DNA from: Streptomyces endophytica
GTDB taxonomy: Bacteria > Actinomycetota > Actinomycetes > Streptomycetales > Streptomycetaceae
Reading direction: 5' to 3'
Length of the DNA stretch: 64,000 nucleotides
Assembly (NCBI RefSeq): GCF_026153355.1
Contig: NZ_CP110636.1
Span: 6,510,001-6,574,000 of the forward strand
In this document: piece by piece, positions 35,120 through 44,463 of the stretch
Layout: each line of letters starts with the position of its first letter
Position numbering within the stretch: the first letter of the stretch is position 1
Notes under the pieces: generated by a model
Told to the model about the DNA's origin: nothing
The model's input: only the letters and a program-made list of their open reading frames with translations
Databases searched by the model: none
Position numbers and translations under genes: made by a program

Positions 35120-35749
35120 ATGCCTCTGAAGATCATCGTCATCGGTGCGACCGGCACGCTCGGCAGTGCGGTCGCCCGCCATCTGACGGCCCGCGGACAC
35201 GAGGTCGTGCGGGCCGCGCGCCGCGGCCCGGTCCCGGTCGACCTGGCCGATCCGGTCTCCCTCGACGCGCTCTTCGCCACCGTGCGGGGCGTGGACGCCG
35301 TGATCTGCTGCGCCGCGAGCGGCCAACTGACGCCCCTGGACTCCCCCTCCGACGAGGAGTTCACCACCGGCCTGGACGGCAAACTCCTCGGCCAGGTCCA
35401 CCTCGTCCGGCGTGCGCTGCACCATCTGCGGGACGGCGGCGCGGTCATCCTGACCAGCGGCACCTTCGCCGAGCCGACACCGGGCGGCGCGTTCGGCGCA
35501 CTGGTCAACGCCGGCCTGGACGCCTTCGTACGGGCCGCGGCCCTCGAACTCCCCCGTGGACTGCGGCTCGACGTGGTCAGCCCCGGCTGGGTCGCCGAGA
35601 CCCTCGCCGGTCTCGGCCTGGACCCGGCCGAGGGCACGCCCGCGGACGAGGTGGCCCGTGCGTACGTCGACCTCCTCGACACCCTCGTCCCGCGGGCCGC
35701 GGAAACCCGTTCGCCGCGCCCGGCGGAACCGGCGACACTGGCGGAGTGA
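35120..35749 (+). CDS. Short-chain dehydrogenase (NAD-dependent, short form)
   Basis: 209 aa from ATG at 35120. Rossmann motif IIVIGATGTLGSAVARHL, then ILTSGTFAEPTPGGAFGALVNAGLD in place of a canonical Tyr-x3-Lys, and RLDVVSPGWVAETL. Lack of YxxxK marks the atypical short SDR group often paired with MmyB regulators. The upstream MmyB gene is divergent, 112 bp away. Its stop overlaps the acetyltransferase start (GTGA). Confidence 0.82.
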   Translation: MPLKIIVIGATGTLGSAVARHLTARGHEVVRAARRGPVPVDLADPVSLDALFATVRGVDAVICCAASGQLTPLDSPSDEEFTTGLDGKLLGQVHLVRRALHHLRDGGAVILTSGTFAEPTPGGAFGALVNAGLDAFVRAAALELPRGLRLDVVSPGWVAETLAGLGLDPAEGTPADEVARAYVDLLDTLVPRAAETRSPRPAEPATLAE

Positions 35750-36290
35750 TCATCGCTGCCCCGTCGTCCGCCGAGTTGCCCCTGCTGCGCGCCCTGGAAC
35801 GCGCCGCCGGCGAGCCCTTCCGCCACCTGGACATGGCTCCGGTGGCGGACGATGAACCGCCTTCGCTGGCCGAACTGACCAGGTATCGGCAGGCGGGGCG
35901 GGCCCTGGCGGCGTACGAGGGGGAGGCGCGGGCCGCTTCCGACCGTGGGCGGCCGATCGGCTATCTCCTCTGGGAGCCGGTCGACGGGTGCACCCACATC
36001 GAGCAGGTGTCGGTGCACCCGGATCACTCCCGTCGGGGCATCGGGCGGGCCCTCATCGACCGGGCGGAGCGCGACGGCGGCTCGGCGCCGCTGACCCTGA
36101 CCACCTTCGCCGAGGTGCCGTGGAACGCGCCGTACTACGCCCGCCTCGGCTTCCGGGTGCTCACCGGGGCCGAACTGACCCCGGGCTCAGGGCGGTGCGG
36201 GCGCGGGAAGCGGCGCTGGGTCTGGACCGCTGGCCGCGGGTGTGCATGCGCCGCGAGCCGAGCGTGCGGCCGGCCGAACGGCTGACCTGA
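35746..36290 (+). CDS. GNAT-family N-acetyltransferase (frame broken as sequenced)
   Basis: GTG at 35746 overlaps the SDR stop. The acetyl-CoA site is VSVHPDHSRRGIGRALIDRAE with RGIGRA, preceded by HIEQ and followed by WNAPYYARLGFRVL. After LTP the frame breaks at the G3 run 36183-36185; adding one G continues as GLRAVRAREAALGLDRWPR and ends at 36290 (181 aa). Substrate unknown. Coupled to the SDR, so both may be MmyB targets. Confidence 0.78.
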
Positions 36291-36344
36291 CGGTGCGTCA
36301 GCCACTCGGGGCGGCCGGAAACCTCACCCGCCCATAATGAGGGC

Positions 36345-36728
36345 ATGATCGACGCGAATGCGCTCCGGGACCACTGCCTGGCCTTCAACGGCGCGACCGA
36401 GGAGTTCCCCTTCCCGCGCCACCAGGACGTCTGCACCTTCAAGGTCGGCGGCAAGATCTTCGCGCTGACGACGCTCACCGACACCCCGCTCACCGTGAGC
36501 CTCAAGTGCGACCCCGAGCTGGCCGAACGGCTGCGGGCGGCCCATCCGGAGGTGGTGCCCGGCTACCACCTCAACAAGCGGCACTGGAACACCGTTTCCC
36601 TGGCCGGAGCGCTGCCCGATCAACTCGTCCGCGACATGATCGAGGACTCCTACGACCTGGTGGTCGCCTCGCTGCCGCGGGCCCAGCGACTGCTGCTCGA
36701 CTGGCCGGGAGAGTCGCGACGGCGCTGA
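36345..36728 (+). CDS. MmcQ/YjbR family DNA-binding protein
   Basis: 127 aa, ATG at 36345. Typical MmcQ/YjbR features: FPFPRHQDVCTFKVGGKIFALTTL, VSLKCDPELAERLRAAHPEVVPGYHLNKRHWNTV, and DMIEDSYDLVVASLPRAQR. The family adopts a CyaY-like fold and is of uncertain function despite the name. It stands alone, followed by a small hairpin. Confidence 0.88.
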   Translation: MIDANALRDHCLAFNGATEEFPFPRHQDVCTFKVGGKIFALTTLTDTPLTVSLKCDPELAERLRAAHPEVVPGYHLNKRHWNTVSLAGALPDQLVRDMIEDSYDLVVASLPRAQRLLLDWPGESRRR

Positions 36729-36729
36729 A

Positions 36730-36745
36730 CGCCCCGCGAGGGGCG
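36730..36745 (+). terminator. Possible small terminator
   Basis: CGCCCC-GCGA-GGGGCG right after the MmcQ/YjbR stop, with GCGAGGGGCGCTTTG a few bases on. Short stem, so low certainty. Confidence 0.35.
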
Positions 36746-36798
36746 AACTCGCCCACGCGAGGGGCGCTTTGTCGGCTGCCACGGCACGCCCCGGTGAC

Positions 36799-37491
36799 TC
36801 ATCGGCACTCGTCGAGCAGAATCCGCGCCAGTTCCCGCGGCCGGGAGAACATCGGCCAGTGGCCGGTGTCCAGCTCGACCAGCCGCCAGTGCTCGCTCGT
36901 CAGCAGCTCGGCCACCTCGTCGCTCGGTTCGGGGCCGTCCAGCAGGCACTTGACGTATGTCGCCGGCAGGTCGCCGAGCGGGCGCGCGAGGACAGCGGGC
37001 TCGATGAGCGTGGCGCCCGGGTGCGGGGTCGAGCCGCTCACGATCCGCGCGATCTGCGCGTCGTCGAGACCCTGGCCCGCGTAGTCCGCCGCGGTGAGGG
37101 GTGCCCAGAAACCTCCGGTCTCGGCCATGGACGCCTCCACCATCGCGCGGCCGCTCGGCCAGGCGGACACGAACGACCCGCCGTCCACCGGGACGTTGGA
37201 GTCGACGAACACCACACGGGCCAGCCGGTCACCGATCCGCTCGGCGGCCTGGCCGACCGGTATGCCGGCGTAGCTGTGCCCCACCAGGACGACCTCGCGC
37301 AGATCACGCCGTGCGATCTCGTCGACGACGTCCTGGACGTGCGTCTGCTGTCCGGCCGGTACGCCCTGCTTCTCGGCGACGCCGGACAGCGTCACGGGAT
37401 GGACGCCGTGGCCGGCCGCCCGTAGCTCCGCCGCCACCTCCCACGCCCACGATCCGAGCCACGCCCCTGCCACCAATACGAATGCGGTCAT
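36799..37491 (-). CDS. Alpha/beta-hydrolase (salicylate esterase-like)
   Basis: 230 aa from ATG at 37491 (MTAFVLVAGAWLGSWAW). Nucleophile elbow VVLVGHSYAGIPVG, acid-region Asp in KCLLDGPEPSDE and catalytic His in LDTGHWPMFSRP complete the triad. The start GAWLGSWAWEVAAEL is typical of plant-type salicylate/methyl ester hydrolases and their bacterial homologues. Substrate unknown, no operon partner. Confidence 0.85.
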   Translation of the reverse strand: MTAFVLVAGAWLGSWAWEVAAELRAAGHGVHPVTLSGVAEKQGVPAGQQTHVQDVVDEIARRDLREVVLVGHSYAGIPVGQAAERIGDRLARVVFVDSNVPVDGGSFVSAWPSGRAMVEASMAETGGFWAPLTAADYAGQGLDDAQIARIVSGSTPHPGATLIEPAVLARPLGDLPATYVKCLLDGPEPSDEVAELLTSEHWRLVELDTGHWPMFSRPRELARILLDECR

Positions 37492-37582
37492 GCCGGCAAC
37501 GTAGCGGTGCCCACTGACAATCCGGTGCCGCGGTTCCGGTTCCACCGCCGTCCGGCCGACGGGCCTCGCCTATGCTGCCCCG

Positions 37583-38098
37583 ATGCGAACTCCCCGGCAG
37601 GCCGCGCGGATCGCCGTACTCGACCCGGACGGCGCGCTCTTCCTCTTCCGTTACGACAACGAGGAGGTCGGTGTGCACTGGGCGATGCCCGGTGGCGGGC
37701 TGGACGCCGGGGAGGCGCCGCGCACCGGTGCCCTGCGCGAGCTGGCCGAGGAGACCGGCTGGACCGACCTGGAGCCGGGTCCGCTGCTGTGCACCTGGGA
37801 GCACGACTTCACCAGGGCGGGCGTGCCCGTACGGCAGCACGAGCACATCTACCTCGCCCACGGCCCGCGCCGGGAGCCCGCCGAGGGCGTGGCGGCCGCG
37901 CACGCGGACGACCGGATCCTGGGCTGGCGCTGGTGGCCCCCGGCCGAGCTGGCCGCCACCGCCGACCCGCTCTGGCCGCCGCAGCTGCCCGAGGTCCTCG
38001 CACCGTGGCGCGACCCCGCCGGCCACGCCCCGGGCACCGCTCCCGCCCCTTCCCCGACCCCTCCCCCGGTCGGCCTGGGGTACGTCCCCCACGGCTGA
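37583..38098 (+). CDS. NUDIX hydrolase
   Basis: 171 aa. The NUDIX box is complete: GGLDAGEAPRTGALRELAEE followed by TGW (G-x5-E-x7-REUxEExGU). It hydrolyses a nucleoside diphosphate linked to some moiety; specificity is not evident. The C-terminal 30 residues are Pro-rich. ATG at 37583. Confidence 0.9.
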   Translation: MRTPRQAARIAVLDPDGALFLFRYDNEEVGVHWAMPGGGLDAGEAPRTGALRELAEETGWTDLEPGPLLCTWEHDFTRAGVPVRQHEHIYLAHGPRREPAEGVAAAHADDRILGWRWWPPAELAATADPLWPPQLPEVLAPWRDPAGHAPGTAPAPSPTPPPVGLGYVPHG

Positions 38099-38122
38099 TC
38101 CGGCCGGAGGGCCGGTCCCCGC

Positions 38123-39330
38123 TCAGGTGGTGTAGTCCGCGTTGACCCGGACGTAGCCGGCGGACAGGTCGCAGCCGTAGACGGTCGCCTCCGCGGTGCC
38201 GAGGCCGAGGGTGATGGTGATCGAGACCTCGGGCTGCCGCATGGCGTCGGTGAGCGCGTCGAGGGTCTGCGGTGTGGGCTCCCCGGGATACACCTCGATG
38301 CCGCCGAACGCGACCGTGACGCGGTCCGGTGTGATGTCGCGATCGCGGTCCTCGGTGTTCTTGCCGATGGCCATCACCACCCGGCCCCAGTTGGGATCGG
38401 CGCCGTGTACGGCCGTCTTGACCAGGGGCGAGTTCACCACGCTCTTGGCGATGCGCCGGGCCTGGGCCTCGTCCCGCGCCCGGCCGACCGTGACGCGCAG
38501 GAGCTTGGTCGCGCCCTCCCCGTCGCTCGCGAGCTGTCGGGTGAGGTCCAGGCACAGTTCGGTGAGCGCCGCGGTGAACTCCGCGGGGTCGACCGGCCCG
38601 GCCGCGCCGTTGGCGAGCACCGCGACGGTGTCGGAGGTGGAGGTGTCGGTGTCGACGCTCAGGCAGTGGAAGGACCGGTCCACGGCGGTGCGCAGCGCCG
38701 CGTCCAGGGCGTCCGCCGGCAGTTCGGCGTCGGTGAAGAGGTAGGCCAGCATCGTGGCCATGTCGGGCTCCAGCATGCCGACGCCCTTGGCGACACCGAC
38801 GATCCGCGCGGCGCCGACCGTACGGACGGCGGTCTTCGGGCGGGTGTCGGTGGTCATCATGGCGCGGGCCACGTCCTGCGGCCCGGCCCGAAGGCTTCGG
38901 GTCCGCGGTCGGCGGCGGCGTCGAAGTGGGCGCGGATCGTGTCCATCGGCAGCGGGCGCCCGATGACTCCGGTGGAGCCGATGAGCACGTGACGGTCGTC
39001 GACGCCCAGGAGGGCGGCGACCCGCCCGACGACTTCGGCGGCGTTGGCCTCGCCCTGGCGCCCGGTCGCGACGTTCGCGTTCTGCGCGAGCGTGGTGACG
39101 GCACGCAGGTCCCGCCCGGCGGCGTGCGCGCGGCTGAGCACCACGGCGGGTCCGGCGAAGAGGCTGCGGGTGAACATCGCGGCACTGACCGCCGGGCGGT
39201 CCGAGGCGACGACCGAGATGTCATCGCCCTGGTCGCGCAGTCCGCCGTGCCCGGTGTAGGCACGGAATCCGGTCGGCCAGGAGAGGGCGTCGGCCTCGCC
39301 TCCGGACACTGATGTATGAATATTCGCCAT
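38123..39330 (-). CDS. Ornithine acetyltransferase, ArgJ/OAT family (frame broken as sequenced)
   Basis: N-terminal nucleophile enzyme moving acetyl from N-acetylornithine to glutamate. The chain self-cleaves before a Thr, here in GVGMLEPDMATML. Other landmarks: FTRSLFAGPAVVLSR, AQNANVATG, LIGSTGVIGRPLPMD, SVDTDTSTSDT, SDGEGATKLL and VNSPLVKTAVHGADPNWGR. The frame breaks at the C3 run 38887-38889, just before ARAMMTTDTRPKTAV; corrected length is 402 aa. No argB/C/D neighbours, and the sequence recalls the clavulanate-cluster OAT enzymes, so it may be a second, specialised copy. No ribosome site is visible before ATG 39330; leaderless translation is possible. Confidence 0.83.
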
Positions 39331-39449
39331 GACACATATATTTACGTCGAGGGGTGGGGCCGTCCAGCGATTTACGGACCACCGGACGGCCCCTGGATCA
39401 CCGAACGACCCCACCCGCCCCGGGCGACGCACTCAGGGCTGACGGTGCG

Positions 39450-41114
39450 TCAGCGCGCCACCTGCCCCGCCTCCTTCGCCGCCGCCTTCCCGACTTCCTC
39501 CGCCAGCCGTTCGCGCAGTTCGACCTTGCGGACCTTGCCGCTGACGGTCATCGGGAAGGCGTCGAGGATCACCAGGTAGCGCGGCACCTTGTAATGGGCC
39601 AGGCGGGAGCGGCAGTAGCGGGCCAACTCGTCGCGGGTGAGCGGGTCCTGGGGATCGCGGAGGATGACGCAGGCCGCGATCTCCTCGCCGTACTTCTCGT
39701 CGGGGACGCCGACCACCTGGACGTCGGCGATCTTGGGGTGGGTGTAGAGGAACTCCTCGATCTCCCGCGGGTAGACGTTCTCACCGCCCCTGATGATCAT
39801 GTCCTTGATGCGGCCGACGATCCGGACGTAGCCGTCGTCGTTCATCACCGCGAGGTCCCCGGTGTGCATCCAGCGGGCCGGGTCGATGACCTCGTCGGTG
39901 CGCTCGGGGTCCTCCCAGTAGCCGAGCATCACGCTGTAGCCGCGGGTGCACAGCTCACCCGGGGTGCCGCGCGGCACGGTCACCCCGCTCGCCGGGTCGA
40001 CGACCTTGACCTCGATGTGCGGCAGCACCCGTCCCACCGTCGCGGTGCGGTGCTCCAGGTCGTCGTCGCGGCGGGTCTGGGTGGAGACCGGCGAGGTCTC
40101 GGTCATGCCGTAGCAGATGGAGACCTCGGCCATGTGCATCTCGGAGACCACCCGCTTCATGACCTCCTCGGGGCAGGGTGAGCCCGCCATGATGCCGGTG
40201 CGCAGGGAGGTCAGGTCGTAGCCGGCGAAGTCCGGGTGGTTGAGCTCGGCGATGAACATGGTGGGCACGCCGTAGAGCGAGGTGCAGCGCTCGTCCTGGA
40301 CGGCCTGCAGGGTGGCGCCGGCGTCGAAGGCGGGGGCCGGGATGACGATGCAGCCGCCGTGCGAGGTGATGCCGAGGTTGCCCATGACCATGCCGAAGCA
40401 GTGGTAGAAGGGCACCGGCAGACAGACCCGGTCCGCTTCGGTGTAGCCGAGCGTCTCGGCCACCCAGTAGCCGTTGTTGAGGATGTTGTGGTGCGAGAGG
40501 GTCGCGCCCTTGGGGAAGCCGGTGGTGCCCGAGGTGTACTGGATGTTGACCGGGTCGTCCGCGGTGAGTGCCTTCTCGCACTCGGCGAGCCGGGTGTGCG
40601 GGACACCGGCGCCGGCGGCCAGCAGCCCGCCCCAGGTGGGGTCGCCGATGTAGACCACATCGCGCAGCGCCGGGCTCTCGGCGCGGACCTGCTCGATCAT
40701 CCGGCGGTAGTCGCTCGTCCGGTGCCGGGGCACGGAGACCAGGACGGTGATGCCGGCCTGCTGGAGGACGTAGGCCAACTCGTGCACCCGGTAGGCCGGG
40801 TTGACGTTGACGAGGATGGCGCCGATCTTGGCGGTGGCGTACTGGACGAGCACCCATTCGGCGCAGTTGGGCGCCCAGATGCCGACCCGGTCGCCCTTGC
40901 CGACCCCCTTGGCGAGCAGGCCGAGCGCCACCTCGTCGACCGCCCGGCCGAGTTCGGCGTAGGTCCAGCGGCGGCCGCTGGCCACCTCGACCAGCGCCTC
41001 ACGGTCACCGCACCGGGCGATGGTGCGGGCCAGGTCGGCGCCGATGGTGTGCCCGAGCAGCGGCCGCTCGGCGGCCCCGCTGGCGTACGACAGCTCCTGG
41101 TGCGACGGGCTCAT
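39450..41114 (-). CDS. Fatty-acid-CoA ligase (AMP-binding, FadD-like)
   Basis: 554-aa adenylate-forming enzyme: P-loop NIQYTSGTTGFPKGATLSHH, GMTETSPVS, YWEDPERTDEV, WMHTGDLAVMNDDGYVRIVGR and the C-terminal catalytic Lys region TVSGKVRKVELRE. Activates medium/long-chain acids to acyl-CoA. ATG at 41114 overlaps the stop of an upstream ligase remnant (ATGA). Confidence 0.92.
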   Translation of the reverse strand: MSPSHQELSYASGAAERPLLGHTIGADLARTIARCGDREALVEVASGRRWTYAELGRAVDEVALGLLAKGVGKGDRVGIWAPNCAEWVLVQYATAKIGAILVNVNPAYRVHELAYVLQQAGITVLVSVPRHRTSDYRRMIEQVRAESPALRDVVYIGDPTWGGLLAAGAGVPHTRLAECEKALTADDPVNIQYTSGTTGFPKGATLSHHNILNNGYWVAETLGYTEADRVCLPVPFYHCFGMVMGNLGITSHGGCIVIPAPAFDAGATLQAVQDERCTSLYGVPTMFIAELNHPDFAGYDLTSLRTGIMAGSPCPEEVMKRVVSEMHMAEVSICYGMTETSPVSTQTRRDDDLEHRTATVGRVLPHIEVKVVDPASGVTVPRGTPGELCTRGYSVMLGYWEDPERTDEVIDPARWMHTGDLAVMNDDGYVRIVGRIKDMIIRGGENVYPREIEEFLYTHPKIADVQVVGVPDEKYGEEIAACVILRDPQDPLTRDELARYCRSRLAHYKVPRYLVILDAFPMTVSGKVRKVELRERLAEEVGKAAAKEAGQVAR

Positions 41115-41329
41115 CGGTGGTTCTCCTCCCAGTACGCGGCACCGCCGTCGCCCGGCGCGGTGCGCGCGGGCGGTTCACTGCGGCTGAGGGTGCCGGGGAC
41201 GGTCTTCGGCAGGTCGGCGAACTCCGGTCGCCGGATGGGCTGGTAGGGGGCCAGGACTTCACGGGAGTGCCCGGAGAGCGCCTTCATGGTCTCCGGGCAT
41301 CTCGGGCGGGGACCGGTGCGTCCCGTCGT
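41111..41329 (-). pseudogene. C-terminal remnant of an acyl-CoA ligase
   Basis: On the minus strand a 72-codon open stretch ends at TGA 41113-41111, overlapping the FadD start. It reads REVLAPYQPIRRPEFADLPK, then TVPGTLSRSEPP and AAYWEENHR. This parallels the tail of medium-chain acyl-CoA ligases (VAPYKYPR..VEFV.ELPKT.SGKI.R...YWEEDF), with the SGK catalytic Lys lost. It has an in-frame stop upstream and no preceding ligase domain, so it is a leftover of a deleted gene that was probably coupled to FadD. Confidence 0.55.
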
Positions 41330-41650
41330 TCAAGGGGCGGAAGCGTCACTCCGCCCTCCGGTGGCGCCTCCCTGGGCGCCTCCACCACTGCGTTCATCGG
41401 CTGCTCCCAGAAGCCCGACATCGGCCATCGCTGCACTACACCCGCAAGGTTGCCCGCCGGAGGGGACGAGCCACTCCAAGGACACCCGGTGCGCGCCGTG
41501 TACAGGATGGCGTCCGGCGCGCCCGGACGGGGTCACAACCACCCATCCGTTCGCCCCACGAAGAAAAGTTCGAGCTCATCCGGGCCCGGACAGCGGACGG
41601 CCTCGGCGCCCCGCTGCGAGCGGGTGCGCCGAGGCCGGGGGAGGGGGCGG
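41330..41650. other. Gap with no supported gene
   Basis: About 320 bp between the ligase remnant and the adenosine-deaminase-like gene. Apart from the terminator at 41599-41636 I see no recognisable feature. The sequence is less strictly codon-structured than its surroundings and may include further remnant DNA. Confidence 0.4.
41599..41636 (-). terminator. Terminator after the adenosine-deaminase-like gene
   Basis: GGCCTCGGCGC and GCGCCGAGGCC are perfect 11-bp arms with an inner CCGC/GCGG pairing, 15 bp beyond the stop. Confidence 0.75.
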
Positions 41651-43240
41651 TCAGCGGTGGGTGGTGAAGCGCCGCTCGAAGGAGGCGAAGCCGGCTTCCT
41701 GCCGCCACTGGACGGCCGCCTTGGGACTGGACGCGAGCAGCTGCCGGCAGGCGGCACCCGGCGAGCCGCTGCCCGGGAGCCGGCCCGCGGCAGGCGTCGA
41801 CGACGTGGTAGCCGTCCCGCGTCGGGTTGCCCCGCCACAGGCTGCGGCCCGGCAGGAAGGCGTACTGCAGGGAGGCCCGGGCCAGGTCCTTCAGATCGCC
41901 GTAGCCGAGGTGGTACGTCGTGGCGGCGTACCGGTACTCGTGGGAGATGTCGATACGGGAGATGCCGGGATCGTCGGTGGCCAGCACGATCGGCACCCCG
42001 TACGCGCGGTAGGTCGTGAAGGGGTGCTCGGCGCCCTTGACGCCGAGGATTTGCGCGTTGCTGGTGAAGGGAACCTCGACGGCCACCTGGCGAGCCGCCA
42101 TGGTCCGCGCCAGCTCCTGCCAGTTGTCCTCGTGGACCAGGTCGACGCCGTGGCCGATGCGTTCGGCGTGGGCGATCGTGACGGCCTGGTGGATGTGGAA
42201 CCTCAGGTCTTCCGGTTTGACCAGGCCCGGCCACAGCTCGCCGGCGTGCAGGGTGAGGTGGGCGCGCGGGTACCTGCGGTGCAGGAAGTCGAGCATCCGC
42301 ATCTGCAGGGTGTAGTTGCGCAGCGAGCTGTCCCAGTCCTCGGGCGCCACCAGGTTGACCGCGGTGAACCGCGGGTCCCGCTCGGCCAGCCGCATGCCGA
42401 GCTCCATCTGCGTGAAGACCCGCTCGGGGCTGCTGCCCGGGACACCTGGGCGTTCCAGCGCACGGTCAGCCGGCAGCCGGGTGCCGGACGGGAGGTACCG
42501 CAGTGCGAGGTGGCACGGAACTCGGCGTCCGCGTCGTCGGCCTCCTTGCGGGCGGTGGCCACCAGACCGTCCAGCTTGCCGTCGGCGACCAGGGCCCGGT
42601 GCATACGACCGAAGTCGTCGTCCCAACCGACCTGGTCGGCAAGGTGCTTGGCCTCCTCGGAGGCGGGGGTGACCAGCGTCTCCAGGTAGAACTGGTTCTG
42701 CGCGACGATGTCGTCGGCGACCCGCGACAGCAGCTTGCCGCGGTGGCGCCAGGTCACCTCCCCGAACTTCCCGAAGGCGTCGAAGAAGTGGTCGTGCCCC
42801 GACCGGCCCGGCGGGAAGTCCTGCATGGACCAGGCCCGCACCAGCGCGTCATGGAACGCCCGGTCGGTCCGGGCGTCCGCGGCCGGCCGCTTCCCCGGGC
42901 CGCACGGCGGCACGACCGCGGTCATCGTCTTCTCGTCGATGCACAGTCCGTCCTCGGCGGCGAGTGCGATCAGGTACTCGGTGGGGACGGCGCCGGACAG
43001 GTGGTTGTGCAGGTCACCGCCCTTGGGCAGGCGCCGGAAGAAATCACGGAGCCGGTCCGGCTCCTGGCGGATGGCCTCCAGATAGGCGGCGGTACGCGCC
43101 TCGGCCGTCGTGAGCGGGCGGGCGGAAGGAGCCGACGGCGTACCGGAGTTGGCCGGCTGCGCGGCGGCGGGTAGGGCGGACACGAGCGACAGCATGCTGA
43201 GGGTGGCCAGACCGGCCCGAAGAGCTCGGCGACGGTCCAT
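41651..43240 (-). CDS. Secreted adenosine-deaminase-like protein (two frame breaks as sequenced)
   Basis: ATG at 43240 starts a signal peptide (MDRRRALRAGLATLSMLSLV, cleaved after AAA). The ADA-growth-factor-like core follows: PKGGDLHNHLSGAVPTEYL gives the metal HxH, LTLHAGELWPG, RIGHGVDLVHE, VEVPFTSNAQIL and LATDDPGISRIDISHEY carry the remaining metal and catalytic residues. The frame breaks at the G4 run 42426-42429 (one base lost) and again near 41771-41777 (one gained), then ends FASFERRFTTHR. Corrected size is 529 aa. It likely deaminates extracellular adenosine or related nucleosides, feeding purine uptake. Confidence 0.8.
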
Positions 43241-43242
43241 GG

Positions 43243-43277
43243 CACGATGGCGATCGCCATTCACGATCGCCATCGTG
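43243..43277. repeat. 14-bp inverted repeat at the ADA-like start
   Basis: CACGATGGCGATCG (43243-43256) and CGATCGCCATCGTG (43264-43277) are perfect arms around CCATTCA. It immediately precedes ATG 43240 on the minus strand and occupies the place of a ribosome site. It might be an operator or an RNA hairpin controlling translation. Confidence 0.75.
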
Positions 43278-43374
43278 AAGGCACGACGAGGCCGCGCGAA
43301 GCCCCTTTTCGGCAAGTTACCCCGGACGAGATCCGCACCCGTGGCACCTGAGGCGCACGTGGCCGCGGGACGGC

Positions 43375-44297
43375 TCAGCCGGCGGTGCCGAGGAGCACCG
43401 GCGGCTCCGCCCGGTACCGTCCCGGGCGGTGCCGTATTCCCGCTTGAAGGCCTTGGCGAACGCGAACTCCGAGGCGTATCCGGTGCGTTGGGCGATGACG
43501 CGGAGCGGCTGGTCCCCCTCGCGCAGCAGCCGGCCGGCCAGCGTCAGCCGCCACCACGTCAGATAGCCGAGCGGCGGCTCGCCGACGAGGGCGGTGAACC
43601 GTTTCGCGAAGGCCGCCCGGGACAGGCCCGCCACCGCGCCCAGTTCCTCCACCGTCCAGGGGCGGGCCGGATCGTGGTGGATCGCGCTCAGCGCCCGCCC
43701 GATCGCCAGGTCCCGCAGCGCCACCGCCCAGCCGTTCGTCGCCTTGGCGTGTTCCTCGTACCAGGCCCGCAGGATGTACAGCAGGGCGATGTCGAGCAGA
43801 CCGCAGACGGCGGCCTCCGCCCCGGGCCGGGGGTGTGCCGTCTCGGTGCGGAGCAGGTCCAGCACCGCGCCCAGCGGCCGGCCGTGGGTGGGCAGCCGGA
43901 CCACACCAGGCAGGCAGGTCAGCAGCGGGTGGGGGCGGTTCCGGTTCAGGCGGTAGGCGCCGCAGAGCGTCAGCGTGCGGGGCGTTCCGTCGTCGGGGGT
44001 GTCCGGGCCGGACGGCCACGAGCCGTCCGGGTTCTGCCGGACCTCGACCAGCGGGGTGCCGGGGTCGTCGGCCAGGCCGTGCGCGATGCCGTGGACGAAC
44101 GCGAGGTCACCGGCGGTGAGCCGGAGGGGCGGGCTGCCGTCCTCGGGCAGCACCCAGCAGGAGCCCTCCAGTACGGCGTGGAAACCGACGCCGGTCGTGG
44201 CCGGGAAGCGCTGGCCCCACGCACCGTGCCGCTGCTTGCGGGAGGCGTGCGGCCGCCCGGCGCGCATCGCGGTGATCGCGTCGCTGAGTACGTCCAT
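43375..44297 (-). CDS. AraC-family regulator (late frame break as sequenced)
   Basis: N-terminal cupin-like ligand domain (FHAVLEGSCWVLPEDGSPPL, LTAGDLAFVHG) and C-terminal double helix-turn-helix (WTVEELGAVAGLSRAAFAKRF, PLRVIAQRTGYASEFAFAKAF, FKREYG). After GTA the frame breaks at the G3 run 43424-43426; one added base restores the usual ending PGRYRAEPPVLLGTAG at 43375 (307 aa). Divergent from the oxidoreductase gene at 44464, a common AraC-target arrangement. Confidence 0.85.
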
Positions 44298-44463
44298 GCC
44301 GGTGAGCGTACCGAGGAGACGCCCGCACATGATCACGAGACGTTGCGGCATGGGCCCGGCGCACGCGCTCTTCGTACGGTGAATCCGCATCCACGACGGA
44401 CGGGAAATCTCCCGCTTCGTCGGTGAGGTGCGCACTCCCCATGACAGGAATGGATTCACGGTG

